This document shows positions 9,501 through 18,769 of a stretch of DNA of 64,000 nucleotides, in pieces. Location of the stretch: positions 1-64,000 of the forward strand of contig NZ_NMQV01000003.1 of NCBI RefSeq assembly GCF_002234375.1, given 5' to 3'. Numbering within the stretch: position 1 is the first letter of the stretch; each line of letters starts with the position of its first letter. The notes under the pieces are model-generated. The model did not search any database. It had not been told where the DNA came from and saw nothing but the letters and a program-made list of their open reading frames with translations. The position numbers were made by a program, and so were the translations under genes. The stretch comes from Pseudomonas fluvialis (GTDB lineage: Bacteria; Pseudomonadota; Gammaproteobacteria; Pseudomonadales; Pseudomonadaceae).

Positions 9501-10153
9501 CCCGTGCCTCGCGCCTGCCCTGGCCGCTGGCCAGCTATCCCTGCGAGTATCGCCTGTGGGCGGCGGCGCCGCTGGCCGGGTTGTTGCTGGTGTGGTTCTG
9601 GCTGGCCAATGCCTTCAGCGGCGGTAATGCCGATCCTCTGCCGTACCTGCCGCTGCTCAATCCTCTGGAACTGGGCCTGTTGCTGGCGCTGAGTGGTGCA
9701 GCGCTGTGGGCCTGGCAGGCCGGGCAGGCATGGAACTGGCCGGCAGCCCTGTACCGCCAGGGCGTGCAGGGCGTGCTGGGGCTGTCGCTGTTCGCCCTGG
9801 CCACGGCCATGGTGTTTCGCAGTGCCCATCACTGGGGGGATGTGCCGTACGCCCAGCCGGAATTGTTGCGCTCGATGCTGGTGCAGGCCGGGCTGTCGCT
9901 GGTGTGGACCAGCATTGCGCTGGGCCTGATGATTGCCGGTCACCTGCGCGTGCGCCGGCAGTGGTGGCTGTTGGGCGGGCTGCTGATTGGCGTGGTGGTG
10001 GCCAAGCTGTTCTTTGTCGAGCTGGGCAACCGCGGTGGCCTGGAGCGTATCGTGTCGTTTATCGGGGTTGGCGTCCTGCTGCTGGTGGTGGGCTACTTTG
10101 CCCCGCTGCCGCCGCGCCAGGATGAGGCCCCTGCGCAAGGAGTACAGGGATGA
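6560..10153 (+). CDS. Very large polytopic membrane protein, DUF2339
   Basis: The product is 1,197 residues, starting at ATG 6560 with GGGGAG upstream; longer upstream frames lack a site. Order of parts: a Gly-rich hydrophobic segment at about residues 2-30, a short coiled coil (about 33-70, Gln/Leu-rich), a Pro/Ala/Glu-rich linker to about 170, then a continuous series of some two dozen or more membrane segments to the C-terminus. This architecture matches DUF2339 proteins. Their biochemical function is unknown. The last four bases overlap the start of the DUF3999 gene (ATGA), so the two are translationally coupled and presumably act together in the envelope. Confidence 0.88.
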   Translation: MQWIFMLIGLVLGASIGESFSAGLFGILFGLGLAQALQQRQLQAANSALHKELQQLGQRLKRLEQDAAAPAEPLAQAARPAQPASQVAEPPMPAASAPETAAVPADEALQFSLDEISPAAEPVSPANSQPLPERIWRAAPAAPEPAAPRAPAPVAAPREPGFLVQAWGWARDWLLGGNTVLRVGLLLLFLGLAFLLRYATEGMVVPVALRYSAVAASALALLGLGWWLRLRRPGYALLLQGTGVAVLYLTIFAALRLHPLLDSQPAFALLVLVTASACVLAVAQNAQGLAVAAALGGFAAPILTSSGSGNHVALFSYFLLLNAGILSVAWFKAWRLLNLVGFVGTFGIGLAWGWRSYQPELLWSSEPFLVAFFLIYVLIGLLFTRRSLRQAGEAPQEREALLRWSLGRTDYVDATAMFGPPLVGFALQVGLVRHIEFAVAFSALALGGFYLLLALWLRQRAGARALLLTETCLALGVIFASLAIPLGLDAQWTSAAWAVEGAGIYWLGLRQQRRLARLFALLLQLAASLAYLSTLGLASQTVLAGSALGAAMLAGAWLCSYGLLRRHQAALPLWPWEARLQPWLALAGLLCAYLIAPLLLSADFTAMAWALGGLLTLLLGLRLRARVFLCAAFAVQLLGGVLFVGQLDGASSGQGMLASGWSGLLLSLLIGLALIGSMLLASRDALVREDRRLLRGLALVLLAGLLLINLAVLFVLPWRTACAVWAGNGLVILWLALRLQQRAAFVFALLLQGVAGCSFFLAAPLWQVAGQAEAAALAHAGFWTPALLGLAALLGAWRLWRENQHGQAAEWRVSLLQLSWLLLAWGLAWWVFAWVSEIDRLFSGAAQSSALLALAAACAALAGWLAGRLRWAELGLASLLLVPAAWAILAGAAHALYQPAAAWGWLAWLAVGVVHMRNLRQLATQLPGGACSAAHVLGLWLLLLVPTLQLRYLLMQLAEQYNAWRWLGWALLPSLYLLWVARASRLPWPLASYPCEYRLWAAAPLAGLLLVWFWLANAFSGGNADPLPYLPLLNPLELGLLLALSGAALWAWQAGQAWNWPAALYRQGVQGVLGLSLFALATAMVFRSAHHWGDVPYAQPELLRSMLVQAGLSLVWTSIALGLMIAGHLRVRRQWWLLGGLLIGVVVAKLFFVELGNRGGLERIVSFIGVGVLLLVVGYFAPLPPRQDEAPAQGVQG

Positions 10154-11526
10154 AGCTGTCGTTTGCCATCATGTTCGGGCTGTGTGCCAGTCTGTTGCAG
10201 GTTCAGGCCCGGGCCGAGGCCCCGGAAGATTATCGCTACCGGCTGCCGCTGACCCTGCAGGGCGATGGCCCCTGGTATCGCCTGACGCTGCCCTTTGCCG
10301 TGCAGCAGGCGGCCAGTCATGACGATCTGCGCGACCTGCGGGTCTTCAACGCGGCTGGCGAGCCGTTGGCCTTCAGCCTGCAGCACAGCAGTGGTCAGCA
10401 GGCCGAGCAGCGCAGCAGCCGCAGCGTGCCGCTGTTCGCCTTGCAGGGTCCGGCGCAGCAGGCGGCCAGCGCGGCGCGGATTCGCGTGCAGCGCGCCACG
10501 GACGGTACCCTGGTGGAGCTGCTCGACAGTCCGGCGCACGCTGAGTCCGAGGTGCTGCGCGGCTGGTTGCTGGATGTCAGCGCTATCGAGCAACCGCTGA
10601 TCGAGCTGGAACTGGACTGGCAGGCCGAGGATGGCTTCCAGCGTTTCAGCATCGAGGCCAGCGACGATTTGCAACACTGGCGCGCGCTGGGCGAAGGGCA
10701 GCTGGTTCGCCTGACGACGGCGGGTGAGCGTATCGAGCAGCGCCACGTGCGCTTGCCGGGGCAGCGTGCCCGCTACCTGCGTCTGCTCTGGCGGGATGCC
10801 CCGGCAGTGCCGTTGAGCAATGCCGTGGTGCACAGCGCCACTGCCGAGTGGCGCGCCGCCGAGCTGGCCTGGTCCGACGTACTGACGGGACAACGCCTGG
10901 ACTCCGGGGAGTACCACTGGGAGTTGCCGCGCGCCCTGCCGGTCAGCCGCCTGCGTCTGGCTCTGGAACAGCCGAACATGCTCCTGCCGTTGCGCGTGCA
11001 GAGCCGCCGCGAGGGCCAGCCGCACTGGCAGGGGCTGGCGGCCGGGGTGTTGTACCGCGTGCCGGGCGAGCAGGCGGAAAGTCGCAACGACGAGCTGGCC
11101 TTGCCGGGGCGCAGCGTACAGCAACTGCGTCTGCACATCGATGCGCGTGGCGGTGGTCTGGGCAACCAGCCGGCGCAGTTGCAGCTGGCTTTGCCGGGGC
11201 GCGAGCTGTTGTTCCTGGTGCGCGGTGCAGGGCCTTACCAGCTGGCGCTGGGCCAGGCGCAGGCCGAGCCGGCCAGCCTGCCGCTGAGTACGCTGCTCGG
11301 CGGGCGCAGCCAGCCACTGGCGGCGCAGACGGGCGAGGCGCGCTTGACCGACATGCCGCAGCACCTTGCCGAAGTGGCCAGCGAACAGGCCAGCGAGCGT
11401 CTGGGTGGCGCGGGGCAACGCCTGGCGCTGTGGATCATACTGCTGCTCGGGGTGGCCCTGCTGGGTGGCATGGCCTGGAGTCTGCTACGTGACAAGGGGC
11501 GTACGCCGGGGCCGCCAAGCGCCTGA
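10150..11526 (+). CDS. DUF3999 family exported, membrane-anchored protein
   Basis: The product is 458 residues. A signal peptide spans about residues 1-22, cleaving after ARA. The bulk is a periplasmic region rich in beta-type sequence (for example [25 protein letters not shown] and a repeated [10 protein letters not shown]-type pattern). A single C-terminal membrane segment (about 427-447) is followed by a short basic cytosolic tail, giving a type I anchored topology. It matches DUF3999, a family of unknown function commonly next to DUF2339 genes. Start and DUF2339 stop overlap by four bases. Confidence 0.85.
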   Translation: MKLSFAIMFGLCASLLQVQARAEAPEDYRYRLPLTLQGDGPWYRLTLPFAVQQAASHDDLRDLRVFNAAGEPLAFSLQHSSGQQAEQRSSRSVPLFALQGPAQQAASAARIRVQRATDGTLVELLDSPAHAESEVLRGWLLDVSAIEQPLIELELDWQAEDGFQRFSIEASDDLQHWRALGEGQLVRLTTAGERIEQRHVRLPGQRARYLRLLWRDAPAVPLSNAVVHSATAEWRAAELAWSDVLTGQRLDSGEYHWELPRALPVSRLRLALEQPNMLLPLRVQSRREGQPHWQGLAAGVLYRVPGEQAESRNDELALPGRSVQQLRLHIDARGGGLGNQPAQLQLALPGRELLFLVRGAGPYQLALGQAQAEPASLPLSTLLGGRSQPLAAQTGEARLTDMPQHLAEVASEQASERLGGAGQRLALWIILLLGVALLGGMAWSLLRDKGRTPGPPSA

Positions 11527-11606
11527 AGCGCGTCGGTCGCCGGCAGAGGCGGCCGGCGGCATTCCGGGTTAAACTGCCGCGGTTTTTTCATTCCCTGGAG
11601 CCTTCC

Positions 11607-12614
11607 ATGTCGCGCGTCACCCTCAGCCGCTATCTGATCGAGCAGACCCGCAGCCACCATACCCCGGCTGATCTGCGTTTCCTTATCGAAGTCGTGGCGC
11701 GGGCCTGCAAGGCGATCAGCCATCAGGTCTCCAAGGGGGCGCTGGGTGGCGTGCTGGGTAGCCTGGACAGCGAGAACGTGCAGGGTGAGGTACAGAAGAA
11801 GCTCGACGTGATCTCCAACGAGATCCTCCTCGAAGCCAACGAGTGGGGCGGCCACCTGGCCGGTATGGCGTCCGAGGAAATGGACAACGCCTACCAGATT
11901 CCCGGCAAGTATCCGAAGGGTGCCTACCTGCTGGTCTTCGATCCGCTGGACGGCTCCAGCAACATCGACGTCAACGTCTCGGTGGGCACCATCTTCTCGG
12001 TGCTGCGCTGCCCGGACCGTAACGGCGAGACGGGTGATCTTGGCGAGGAGGCTTTCCTCCAGCCGGGCACCGAGCAGGTGGCCGCCGGTTATGCCATCTA
12101 CGGCCCGCAGACCATGCTGATGCTGACCCTCGGTGACGGCGTCAAGGGCTTCACCCTGGATCGTGAGCTGGGCAGTTTCGTGCTGACCCACGACAACATC
12201 CGTGTGCCGGAGTCGACCAAGGAGTTCGCCATCAACATGTCCAACCAGCGCCACTGGGAGGCGCCGGTGCAGCGCTATGTCGATGAGTTGCTGGCCGGTG
12301 AGACCGGTCCGCTGGGCAAGAACTACAACATGCGCTGGATCGCCTCGATGGTCGCCGATGTGCACCGTATCCTCACCCGCGGCGGTATCTTCATGTACCC
12401 GCGTGATGCCCGTGAGCCGGAAAAGCCCGGCAAGCTGCGCCTGATGTATGAGGCCAACCCGATGTCGATGATCATCGAGCAGGCCGGTGGTGCTGCCACC
12501 AACGGTACGCAGCGTATTCTCGACATCCAGCCAACCTCGCTGCACCAGCGGGTGGCGGTGTTCCTTGGTTCCAAGGAAGAAGTGCTGCGCATCAGCGCCT
12601 ACCATCGCGGCTGA
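11607..12614 (+). CDS. fbp: Class I fructose-1,6-bisphosphatase
   Basis: The product is 335 residues, standard for the family. It hydrolyses fructose 1,6-bisphosphate to fructose 6-phosphate in gluconeogenesis. Visible signatures are SEEMDNAY, the metal-binding [13 protein letters not shown], the substrate-binding NMSNQRHW and the C-terminal [15 protein letters not shown] with EQAGGAA. CTGGAG lies 9 bases before ATG 11607. It is in the cytosol. The gene follows DUF3999 by 80 bases; the gap holds TTTTTT at 11582-11587 and a TAAACT, so it probably has its own promoter. It matters in Pseudomonas because sugars are made gluconeogenically from organic acids. Confidence 0.96.
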   Translation: MSRVTLSRYLIEQTRSHHTPADLRFLIEVVARACKAISHQVSKGALGGVLGSLDSENVQGEVQKKLDVISNEILLEANEWGGHLAGMASEEMDNAYQIPGKYPKGAYLLVFDPLDGSSNIDVNVSVGTIFSVLRCPDRNGETGDLGEEAFLQPGTEQVAAGYAIYGPQTMLMLTLGDGVKGFTLDRELGSFVLTHDNIRVPESTKEFAINMSNQRHWEAPVQRYVDELLAGETGPLGKNYNMRWIASMVADVHRILTRGGIFMYPRDAREPEKPGKLRLMYEANPMSMIIEQAGGAATNGTQRILDIQPTSLHQRVAVFLGSKEEVLRISAYHRG

Positions 12615-12628
12615 TAATAGCGGCTGAC

Positions 12629-12658
12629 CTGACGCTCACCCATTTGGGGGAGCGTCAG
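12629..12658 (+). terminator. Stem-loop after fbp
   Basis: CTGACGCTC (12629-12637) and GAGCGTCAG (12650-12658) pair perfectly with a 12-base loop, starting 15 bases after the fbp stop. Only a weak, interrupted pyrimidine stretch follows (CTTGCTCGGGCTCTTTT), so termination efficiency is uncertain. Confidence 0.5.
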
Positions 12659-12716
12659 CTTGCTCGGGCTCTTTTAGGCTTCGTGGCTCTTATAAAAACA
12701 AGAACCCGGAGTGCTC

Positions 12717-14639
12717 ATGTTCAAGCCTTACAAAGCCCTGGTCGCCGCCATCGCCCTAGCTAGTTTGCCCCTTACCAGCTCGGCAATGCCCTACTCGCAG
12801 TTCATCGTTTTTGGTGACTCATTGAGTGATAGTGGGCAGTTTCCGGATTTCGGCAGTCCCCTTTTGGCTGGTAATCCTACAGGTGGGAACCGGTTTACCA
12901 ACCGCACAGGCCCCAACTATCTGGCGAACAATACCGAGTACTTTGACTTGGTTGTCACGCAACGCTTGGCCGCCCAGCTTGGCTTGCAAGCCTTTGCTTC
13001 TACACCTGCATTGCCTCAGGTACTGACAGGTAATCCTGACGGTACCAACTACGCCGTAGGTGGTTACCGAACCGAGCAGGTGCTGGCCTCGATTACTACA
13101 ACCTCTGAAACGATTGTTCCGGTGGGACAGGTAGGTGCTGGAACAGTCTTGCGAACGCGGCAGGGCTACCTGGCGCAGTTTGGTAGCGCCGATCCCAATG
13201 CGCTGTATTACATCAATGGCGGCGGCAACGATGTGCTGCAGTCAGTCGTAATTGACCAAGCGAGCGCCGCCACGGCGGCTGCCAATTTGGTTACAGGCGT
13301 TGCAGCACTGCAGGCGGCCGGTGCACGCACCATCATCGTTTCTGATCTTCCAGATGTGGGCATGACTCCGGCGGGGTTTGCCAGTGGTAGTCGAGCGGCC
13401 TGGTCGACGGCATCCGGGCTGTTTAATGACGAGTTGGGTCGTCAGTTGGCTGCATTGGGCGGTAATGTCATTCGCTTGAATTTCCGTGGACTGCTGTCTG
13501 AAGTGCAAGGCGATCTGGCGACGTTTGGTTTTGATCCCCTAGTGGTACAAACCGATGTTTGTTTCAGTGGATCCAGCTGCTTGGCCGATCCTACTTGGGG
13601 AATTAGTGGAGTAACGCCCAACCCTAACCGTCTCATGTTCAATGACGGTGTTCACCCAACAGGTGCTGTGCAGCAGATCAGTGCGGACTATATCTATTCG
13701 ATCATCTCCGCACCCTGGGAAGTCAGCCTGCTGCCGGAAATGGCGCTGTCCAGTCTCATCAGTCATCAGCAACAATTGCATAGTCAGTTGCAGGATCAGT
13801 GGCAGACGAGCGGTCAATGGCGCAGCTTCGTGAGTGCTAACGGTATGCGTCGTGAATTCGAACGTAATGCTGGTGTAGCGGCCGGTGACAGTGATGGCTT
13901 GGGGTTGACCCTGGGTAGCAGCTACCGACTGACTGACCAGTGGCGTGTTGGCCTTGCTCTCGGGCTGCAGTCGCAGCAACTGGAAACAGATAGCAAGTCC
14001 GAGTATGACCTGCGCAGTTATTTGCTGAGTGGTTTCGCTCAGTTCCGGCAGGATCGTCTGTGGGCCAATGGCAGCGTTAGTGTTGGCCATCTCGACTATC
14101 AGAACCTTGAGCGGCAGTTCGCCTTGGGCATCGCCAAACGCAGCGAGAAAGGCGATAGCGATGGCAAACTCTATGCCTTGTCTGCGCGCATTGGTTACGA
14201 CTTGGCCAATGAAGGTACTGGTTGGCAGGTGAGTCCGTTTATCAGCGCCGATTACGCGCGTATTGATGTGGAGGGCTACCGTGAAAGTGGCAACCGCTCA
14301 ACGGCGTTGAACTTTGCTGATCAGCAGCGTGACAGCCAGCGTCTGGGGCTAGGTTTGCAATTGAGTCGACAAATCACGCCAAGTACCCAGTTGTTTGCCG
14401 AAGTGTCCCGTGAACGCGAATTTAAGGATGATCCTCAGCAGCTGCGCATGGGCCTGAATAGCGTGGCCAACAACAGCTTCGAACTGCAGGGTTACATGCC
14501 GCAAAATGGGCAAACCCTGGGCAGTCTGGGTGTTAGCCATCGCCTGGGCAACGAGCTGGCGCTGTCGGCTAGCTACCACTTCCGCGGTACTGAGGACCGC
14601 CAGCACGGCCTCAACCTGGCGCTCAGCTGGGACTGGTAA
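12717..14639 (+). CDS. estA: GDSL esterase autotransporter EstA
   Basis: The product is 640 residues from ATG 12717, with GGAG nearby. A signal peptide covers about residues 1-23 (cleavage after SSA). The GDSL passenger follows at once, with the nucleophile Ser35 in FGDSLSDSGQF, the block III GGGNDVL and the catalytic Asp/His in FNDGVHPT. The C-terminal roughly 270 residues form an autotransporter beta-barrel with alternating strands ending LALSWDW. It should be an outer-membrane-anchored lipase/esterase. In P. aeruginosa EstA affects rhamnolipid production and motility. Base composition is visibly less GC-rich than its neighbours. It has the terminator at 14657-14685. Confidence 0.92.
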   Translation: MFKPYKALVAAIALASLPLTSSAMPYSQFIVFGDSLSDSGQFPDFGSPLLAGNPTGGNRFTNRTGPNYLANNTEYFDLVVTQRLAAQLGLQAFASTPALPQVLTGNPDGTNYAVGGYRTEQVLASITTTSETIVPVGQVGAGTVLRTRQGYLAQFGSADPNALYYINGGGNDVLQSVVIDQASAATAAANLVTGVAALQAAGARTIIVSDLPDVGMTPAGFASGSRAAWSTASGLFNDELGRQLAALGGNVIRLNFRGLLSEVQGDLATFGFDPLVVQTDVCFSGSSCLADPTWGISGVTPNPNRLMFNDGVHPTGAVQQISADYIYSIISAPWEVSLLPEMALSSLISHQQQLHSQLQDQWQTSGQWRSFVSANGMRREFERNAGVAAGDSDGLGLTLGSSYRLTDQWRVGLALGLQSQQLETDSKSEYDLRSYLLSGFAQFRQDRLWANGSVSVGHLDYQNLERQFALGIAKRSEKGDSDGKLYALSARIGYDLANEGTGWQVSPFISADYARIDVEGYRESGNRSTALNFADQQRDSQRLGLGLQLSRQITPSTQLFAEVSREREFKDDPQQLRMGLNSVANNSFELQGYMPQNGQTLGSLGVSHRLGNELALSASYHFRGTEDRQHGLNLALSWDW

Positions 14640-14656
14640 GGCATACGGCCTGACTG

Positions 14657-14685
14657 AAAACGGGGTAGCCTAGCTGCCCCGTTTT
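14657..14685 (+). terminator. Intrinsic terminator after estA
   Basis: AAAACGGGG (14657-14665) pairs with CCCCGTTTT (14677-14685) around an 11-base loop, 17 bases beyond the estA stop. The stem ends in a T-run followed by GCTTT. Confidence 0.8.
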
Positions 14686-14705
14686 GCTTTCCCGGAGAAT
14701 TAACC

Positions 14706-14954
14706 ATGCGCCGTTCCCTGCTCGCCGTCGCTGCCCTACTGCTGGCCGGCTGCAATCCGCTGACCCAGGATAACTACCAGCAACTCAAGCCGGGCATGCC
14801 GCGTGCCGAGGTGGAGCAACTGCTGGGCAGCCCGCGCGAGTGCAGTGGTGCGCTGGGTATGAGTAGCTGTCGCTGGGGTGACGAACAGCGCTACATCAGC
14901 GTGCAATATGCCGCCGACAAGGTCGTGCTGTTTTCCGCCAGGGGGCTCAAGTAG
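14706..14954 (+). CDS. Small lipoprotein with BamE/SmpA-like fold
   Basis: The product is 82 residues. The N-terminus MRRSLLAVAALLLAGC is a lipoprotein signal with lipobox LAGC, making Cys16 the lipidated residue. The mature part has the pattern YQQLKPGMPRAEVEQLLGSP seen in BamE-like small beta proteins, followed by a Cys pair (ECSG and SSCRWGD) that may form a disulfide. CGGAG lies about 8 bases upstream. It probably sits in the outer membrane or periplasm. The specific function is unknown; it is too short and divergent to be called BamE itself. Confidence 0.78.
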   Translation: MRRSLLAVAALLLAGCNPLTQDNYQQLKPGMPRAEVEQLLGSPRECSGALGMSSCRWGDEQRYISVQYAADKVVLFSARGLK

Positions 14955-14960
14955 CGGCGA

Positions 14961-15425
14961 CTATTCCCAGTGCAGGCGTGCCAGCTGCCAGCGCCCGTCT
15001 TCGTACCACCACTCCAGCTCGACCTGATAAAGGCGCGCGCTGTCCGGCAGCAGGCCTTCGGCACCGCTGAGCGCGACATCGGCGCGGGTATGCCCGCGCG
15101 TGCTGTAGGTCGGGTCGAGGCGGCTCTGGCGCAGGGGTGCCAGCACGGCAATCTGCCGGTGGCGCAGGAACACCAGGCGCATGGTTTGCTGGGCCCATTG
15201 GCGGTCTTGGCCGGCATGTGTCTGGAACTCATCATGCAGCTGCTGCAGCACGGCCTGGGTACGGCGTTGTTGCAGGTTGTCCTGCAACTGCGTGACGGCC
15301 TCTTCCAGTTGCGCCAGGCGATCATCTTGCCCGCAGCCGCCGAGCAGCCAGGTTAGACAGAGCAGCATGGCCAGGCTGGCATGACGTATCAGTGACCTGT
15401 GCAAAGGTAGTTTCCCCGTTATCAT
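14961..15425 (-). CDS. Hypothetical lipoprotein
   Basis: The product is 154 residues with a hydrophobic N-terminus and lipobox LGGC around Cys31 (WLLGGCGQDD). A Gln/Leu-rich coiled coil (about 35-75) follows, then a small C-terminal domain with paired aromatic residues (YQVELEWWYEDGRWQLARL), reminiscent of NTF2-like or SnoaL-type accessory folds. No ribosome binding site is convincing, so the start could also be the internal Met20. It converges with the BamE-like gene (6 bases apart) and is divergent from pip. No function can be assigned. Confidence 0.7.
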   Translation of the reverse strand: MITGKLPLHRSLIRHASLAMLLCLTWLLGGCGQDDRLAQLEEAVTQLQDNLQQRRTQAVLQQLHDEFQTHAGQDRQWAQQTMRLVFLRHRQIAVLAPLRQSRLDPTYSTRGHTRADVALSGAEGLLPDSARLYQVELEWWYEDGRWQLARLHWE

Positions 15426-15493
15426 GGCGGTCAGCGTATTTGCCGTGAGTCGGCACTTGCCTGGCGTGCCGCCAGGCCTATCAGGAGTAGACC

Positions 15494-16459
15494 ATGCAGA
15501 GCCTGTATCCGGAAATCAAACCCTATGCGCGTCATGCCCTGGCCGTGCAGGAGCCGCATATCCTGTATGTGGACGAGAGTGGTTCGGCCGATGGCCTGCC
15601 GGTACTGTTCGTGCATGGTGGTCCGGGCGCCGGTTGCGATGCCCTGAGCCGGCGCTTCTTCGATCCGGCGCTGTACCGTATCGTGACCTTTGACCAGCGT
15701 GGCTGTGGCCGTTCGACCCCGCATGCCTGCCTGGAGCACAACGACACCTGGGCACTGGTCGAGGACATGGAGCATATTCGCCAGCAACTGGGCATCGAGC
15801 GCTGGGTGTTGTTCGGCGGCTCCTGGGGTTCGACGCTCAGTCTGGCCTATGCGCAGCGCCACCCCGAGCGGGTGCAGGCGCTGATCCTGCGCGGTATCTT
15901 CCTCTGCCGACCAGAGGACTTCCGCTGGTTCTACCAGGAAGGTGCCAGCCGCCTGTTCCCCGATTACTGGCAGGATTACCTGGCGGTGCTTCCGCCCGCC
16001 GAGCGCGGCGACCTGATGCAGGCCTACTACAAGCGCCTGACCGGCAGCGATGAAATTGCCCAGATGCAGGCTGCCAAGGCCTGGTCCTGCTGGGAAGGGC
16101 GTACCGCCAGCCTGCGCCCCAATCCGCAACTGGTCGAACGCTTCCATGAGCGCGCCCTGTCGATTGCCCGCATCGAGTGTCACTACTTCGTCAACCAGGC
16201 CTTCCTCGAGCCGGACCAGCTGCTCCGCGACATGCCGCGCATTGCCCACCTGCCGGGGATCATCGTGCATGGCCGCTATGATGCGGTGTGCCCGCTAGAT
16301 AACGCCTGGGCGCTGCACCAGGCCTGGCCGGGCAGCGAGCTGCAGATCATCCGCGATGCCGGTCACGCGGCCTCCGAGCCGGGTATCGCCGATGCCCTGG
16401 TACGCGCGGCCGACAGCCTGGCGCGCCGCCTGCTCGACCTGCCGCTGGAGGATGCATGA
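15494..16459 (+). CDS. pip: Proline iminopeptidase
   Basis: The product is 321 residues. It is a cytosolic alpha/beta hydrolase of the S33 family that removes N-terminal proline from peptides. Seen motifs are the oxyanion region HGGPGAGC (41-48), DQRGCGRS (67-74), the nucleophile elbow GGSWGS with Ser110, the acid in GRYDAVCP and the histidine in [15 protein letters not shown] lies 6 bases before ATG 15494. A small stem-loop (CCTGGC/GCCAGG, 15460-15476) precedes it. Its last four bases overlap the dtd start, so the two are one operon, as in other pseudomonads. Confidence 0.95.
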   Translation: MQSLYPEIKPYARHALAVQEPHILYVDESGSADGLPVLFVHGGPGAGCDALSRRFFDPALYRIVTFDQRGCGRSTPHACLEHNDTWALVEDMEHIRQQLGIERWVLFGGSWGSTLSLAYAQRHPERVQALILRGIFLCRPEDFRWFYQEGASRLFPDYWQDYLAVLPPAERGDLMQAYYKRLTGSDEIAQMQAAKAWSCWEGRTASLRPNPQLVERFHERALSIARIECHYFVNQAFLEPDQLLRDMPRIAHLPGIIVHGRYDAVCPLDNAWALHQAWPGSELQIIRDAGHAASEPGIADALVRAADSLARRLLDLPLEDA

Positions 16460-16893
16460 GGGCGCTGATCCAGCGCGTCCGCGAGGCACGCGTGGAGGTA
16501 GACGGCGCCTGCGTCGGAGAAATCGGCCAGGGCCTGCTGGCGCTGGTTGGCGTACAGCCGGCGGATGATGCGGCCAGCGTGCAACGCCTGTTGCAGCGCC
16601 TGCTCAACTACCGGGTGTTCAGCGATGCCGACGGCAAGATGAACCTGTCGCTGCGCGATGTGCAGGGCGGCCTTTTGCTGGTTTCACAATTTACCCTGGC
16701 GGCCGATACGCGCAGCGGCTTGCGCCCGAGCTTTTCCACGGCGGCGCCGCCGGCGCAGGGCCGGGAACTGTTCGAGCTGTTGCTGAGCGAAGCGCGTGCG
16801 CAGCACGTGCCGGTGGCCAGTGGCCGCTTTGGGGCAGACATGCAGGTGCAGCTGATCAACGATGGGCCGGTGACCTTCCTGCTGGAAGTGTAG
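16456..16893 (+). CDS. dtd: D-aminoacyl-tRNA deacylase
   Basis: The product is 145 residues, the normal length. It hydrolyses D-amino acids mischarged onto tRNA in the cytosol. The two active-site signatures are present: SQFTLAADT in the middle (the SQFTL motif) and NDGPVTF close to the C-terminus, which contains the Gly-cisPro specificity loop. It begins at ATG 16456 inside the pip stop (ATGA overlap). It is tail-to-tail with rsmE; the 63-base gap has no clear terminator. Confidence 0.96.
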   Translation: MRALIQRVREARVEVDGACVGEIGQGLLALVGVQPADDAASVQRLLQRLLNYRVFSDADGKMNLSLRDVQGGLLLVSQFTLAADTRSGLRPSFSTAAPPAQGRELFELLLSEARAQHVPVASGRFGADMQVQLINDGPVTFLLEV

Positions 16894-16956
16894 GTCCTGC
16901 TACCGCTGATATTTGCCTGCGCCAACAACAGCGCGGTGTTCTGTGTGCGCAGCGCT

Positions 16957-17664
16957 TCAGAACAGGCGGGCCAGCAGGGCCGGAACAGCCGTTTCCACGC
17001 GCAGAATGCGCGGGCCAAGCTGCACGGCCTGCAGGCCGGCCTGCTCCAGTAGCGTGACCTCATAGGGAATCCAGCCGCCTTCCGGGCCGATGGCCAGAGT
17101 GACCGGGCCGCTCACCGCGCGCGGGCAGGCCGGGTAGTCGCCCGGATGGCCAAGCAGGCCCAGAGTGCCGGCGGCCAGTCCGGGCAGGCGGTCTTCGACA
17201 AAGGGCTTGAAGCGCTGTTCGATGTGCACCTCAGGTAGCAGGGTATCGCGTGCCTGTTCCAGGCCGAGCAGCAACTGCTCGCGAATCGCCTGCGCGTCGA
17301 GGAAGGGGGTTTGCCAGAAACTCTTTTCCACGCGGTAACTGTTCAGCAGTACCAGGCGCGGCACGCCCATGGCCGCAATGGTCTGCAGGGTGCGCTTGAG
17401 CATCTTCGGGCGGGGCAGGGCCAGCACCAGCGTTACCGGCAGCTTGGCGGGTGGCGGCTGATCCAGCGCCACGCGCAGTTCGGCCTGCTGAGCGTCCAGC
17501 TGCAGCAGCTGGCCCTGGCCCATCAGCCCGCCGATCCGGCCGACCCGCAGCGTGCTGCCGACCTCGGCGCGATGCACTTCGCGCAGATGCTGCAGACGCC
17601 GGCCCTGCAGGCGTACATGGCAGGCATCGAGAAAGTCGGCGTCTTCCAGGAGCAGCAGGTTCAC
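16957..17664 (-). CDS. rsmE: 16S rRNA m3U1498 methyltransferase
   Basis: The product is 235 residues. It methylates N3 of U1498 in 16S rRNA using SAM. The N-terminal PUA-like part is followed by a SPOUT fold; recognisable pieces are [35 protein letters not shown] (SAM knot) and [16 protein letters not shown] near the C-terminus. The start ATG 17664 overlaps the tatC stop by four bases. It is the last gene of the ubi-his-tat-rsmE minus-strand series. Confidence 0.95.
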   Translation of the reverse strand: MNLLLLEDADFLDACHVRLQGRRLQHLREVHRAEVGSTLRVGRIGGLMGQGQLLQLDAQQAELRVALDQPPPAKLPVTLVLALPRPKMLKRTLQTIAAMGVPRLVLLNSYRVEKSFWQTPFLDAQAIREQLLLGLEQARDTLLPEVHIEQRFKPFVEDRLPGLAAGTLGLLGHPGDYPACPRAVSGPVTLAIGPEGGWIPYEVTLLEQAGLQAVQLGPRILRVETAVPALLARLF

Positions 17665-18440
17665 GACTGTGCTGCAGGCGGCTGGTCGCTGGGCTCGCTA
17701 TCCTCAGTCGGACGCTTGCTGACCAGGCGGCCGAAGATCAGTCCGGCTTCGAACAGCAGCCACATGGGGATGGCCAGCAAGGCCTGGGAAAATACATCCG
17801 GGGGGGTCAGGAACATGCCGACCACGAAGCAGCCAACGATCACATAGGGACGGCTCTTGACCAGGGTTTCCACGCTGACGATACCGGCCCAGATCAGCAG
17901 GAAGGTGGCGATGGGGATCTCGAAGGCTACGCCGAAGGCGAAGAACAGGGTCAGGACGAAGTCCAGGTACTGGCCGATATCGGTCATCATGGCCACGCCG
18001 TCGGGGGTCACGCTGGCGAAGAAGCCGAACATGATGGGGAACACCACGAAATAGGCGAAGGCCATGCCGGCGTAGAACAGCAGGATGCTAGAGATCAGCA
18101 GGGGAACGGCGATGCGTTTCTCGTGCTGGTAGAGCCCCGGTGCGATGAAGCCCCAGATCTGCTGGAGCACCACCGGCATGGCGAGGAACAGCGAGATCAC
18201 CAGGGTCAGCTTGAACGGGGTGAGGAACGGCGAGGCAACCCCGGTGGCGATCATCGTCGCGCCTTCGGGCAGGTAGGCACGAAGTGGTGCGGCAACCAGT
18301 GCGTAGATGTCCTGCGCGAAGTAGAACAGGCCGATGAAGATCAGCAGCACCGCGACCACGCAGCGCAGCAGGCGGTCACGCAGTTCGCTGAGGTGGGCAA
18401 CCAGCGGCATTTCCTGGTCGGAGGTCAGCTTTTCGGTCAT
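17661..18440 (-). CDS. tatC: Sec-independent translocase subunit TatC
   Basis: The product is 259 residues with six membrane segments. TatC is the receptor for twin-arginine signal peptides in the inner membrane. The N-terminal cytosolic segment [16 protein letters not shown] and the first periplasmic loop ending in SPFLTPFKL are family signatures, and the conserved Glu/Pro residues of the second loop ([15 protein letters not shown]) are present. A Ser/Pro-rich tail follows the last segment. The gene overlaps tatB and rsmE by four bases each. Confidence 0.96.
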   Translation of the reverse strand: MTEKLTSDQEMPLVAHLSELRDRLLRCVVAVLLIFIGLFYFAQDIYALVAAPLRAYLPEGATMIATGVASPFLTPFKLTLVISLFLAMPVVLQQIWGFIAPGLYQHEKRIAVPLLISSILLFYAGMAFAYFVVFPIMFGFFASVTPDGVAMMTDIGQYLDFVLTLFFAFGVAFEIPIATFLLIWAGIVSVETLVKSRPYVIVGCFVVGMFLTPPDVFSQALLAIPMWLLFEAGLIFGRLVSKRPTEDSEPSDQPPAAQS

Positions 18441-18757
18441 GGCGGCGTGCTCTTGTCCGGGGCCGTCGATGCATCGGCCGCGCTCTTGCTCGCGGCGCTG
18501 CTGCCGGGCGTGGGCGGCAGTACGCTTTGCGACAGTTCGCGTTCCATTTCCAGGATGCGTTCGTTATGCAGTTGCCGGCGAATTTCGTCGGCACCGATCT
18601 CGCGCTCCACTTCGGCCTTAAGATTGCTGAAGCTACGCTTGAGGCGCCCGATCCACAGGCCGGCCATGCGTGCGGCCACCGGCAGGCGCTCCGGACCGAG
18701 CACCAGCAGGGCCACCAGGCCGACTACCAGTAGTTCGGCAAATCCGACATCGAACAT
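18437..18757 (-). CDS. tatB: Sec-independent translocase subunit TatB
   Basis: The product is 106 residues. One N-terminal membrane helix ([21 protein letters not shown]) contains the conserved Glu8, followed by the hinge GPERLP that distinguishes TatB from TatA, then a long amphipathic helix and a Ser/Pro/Ala-rich disordered tail. TatB joins TatC to form the signal-peptide receptor. It sits between tatA (12 bases) and tatC (four-base overlap). Confidence 0.95.
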   Translation of the reverse strand: MFDVGFAELLVVGLVALLVLGPERLPVAARMAGLWIGRLKRSFSNLKAEVEREIGADEIRRQLHNERILEMERELSQSVLPPTPGSSAASKSAADASTAPDKSTPP

Positions 18758-18769
18758 GGCGTGGCGCCC

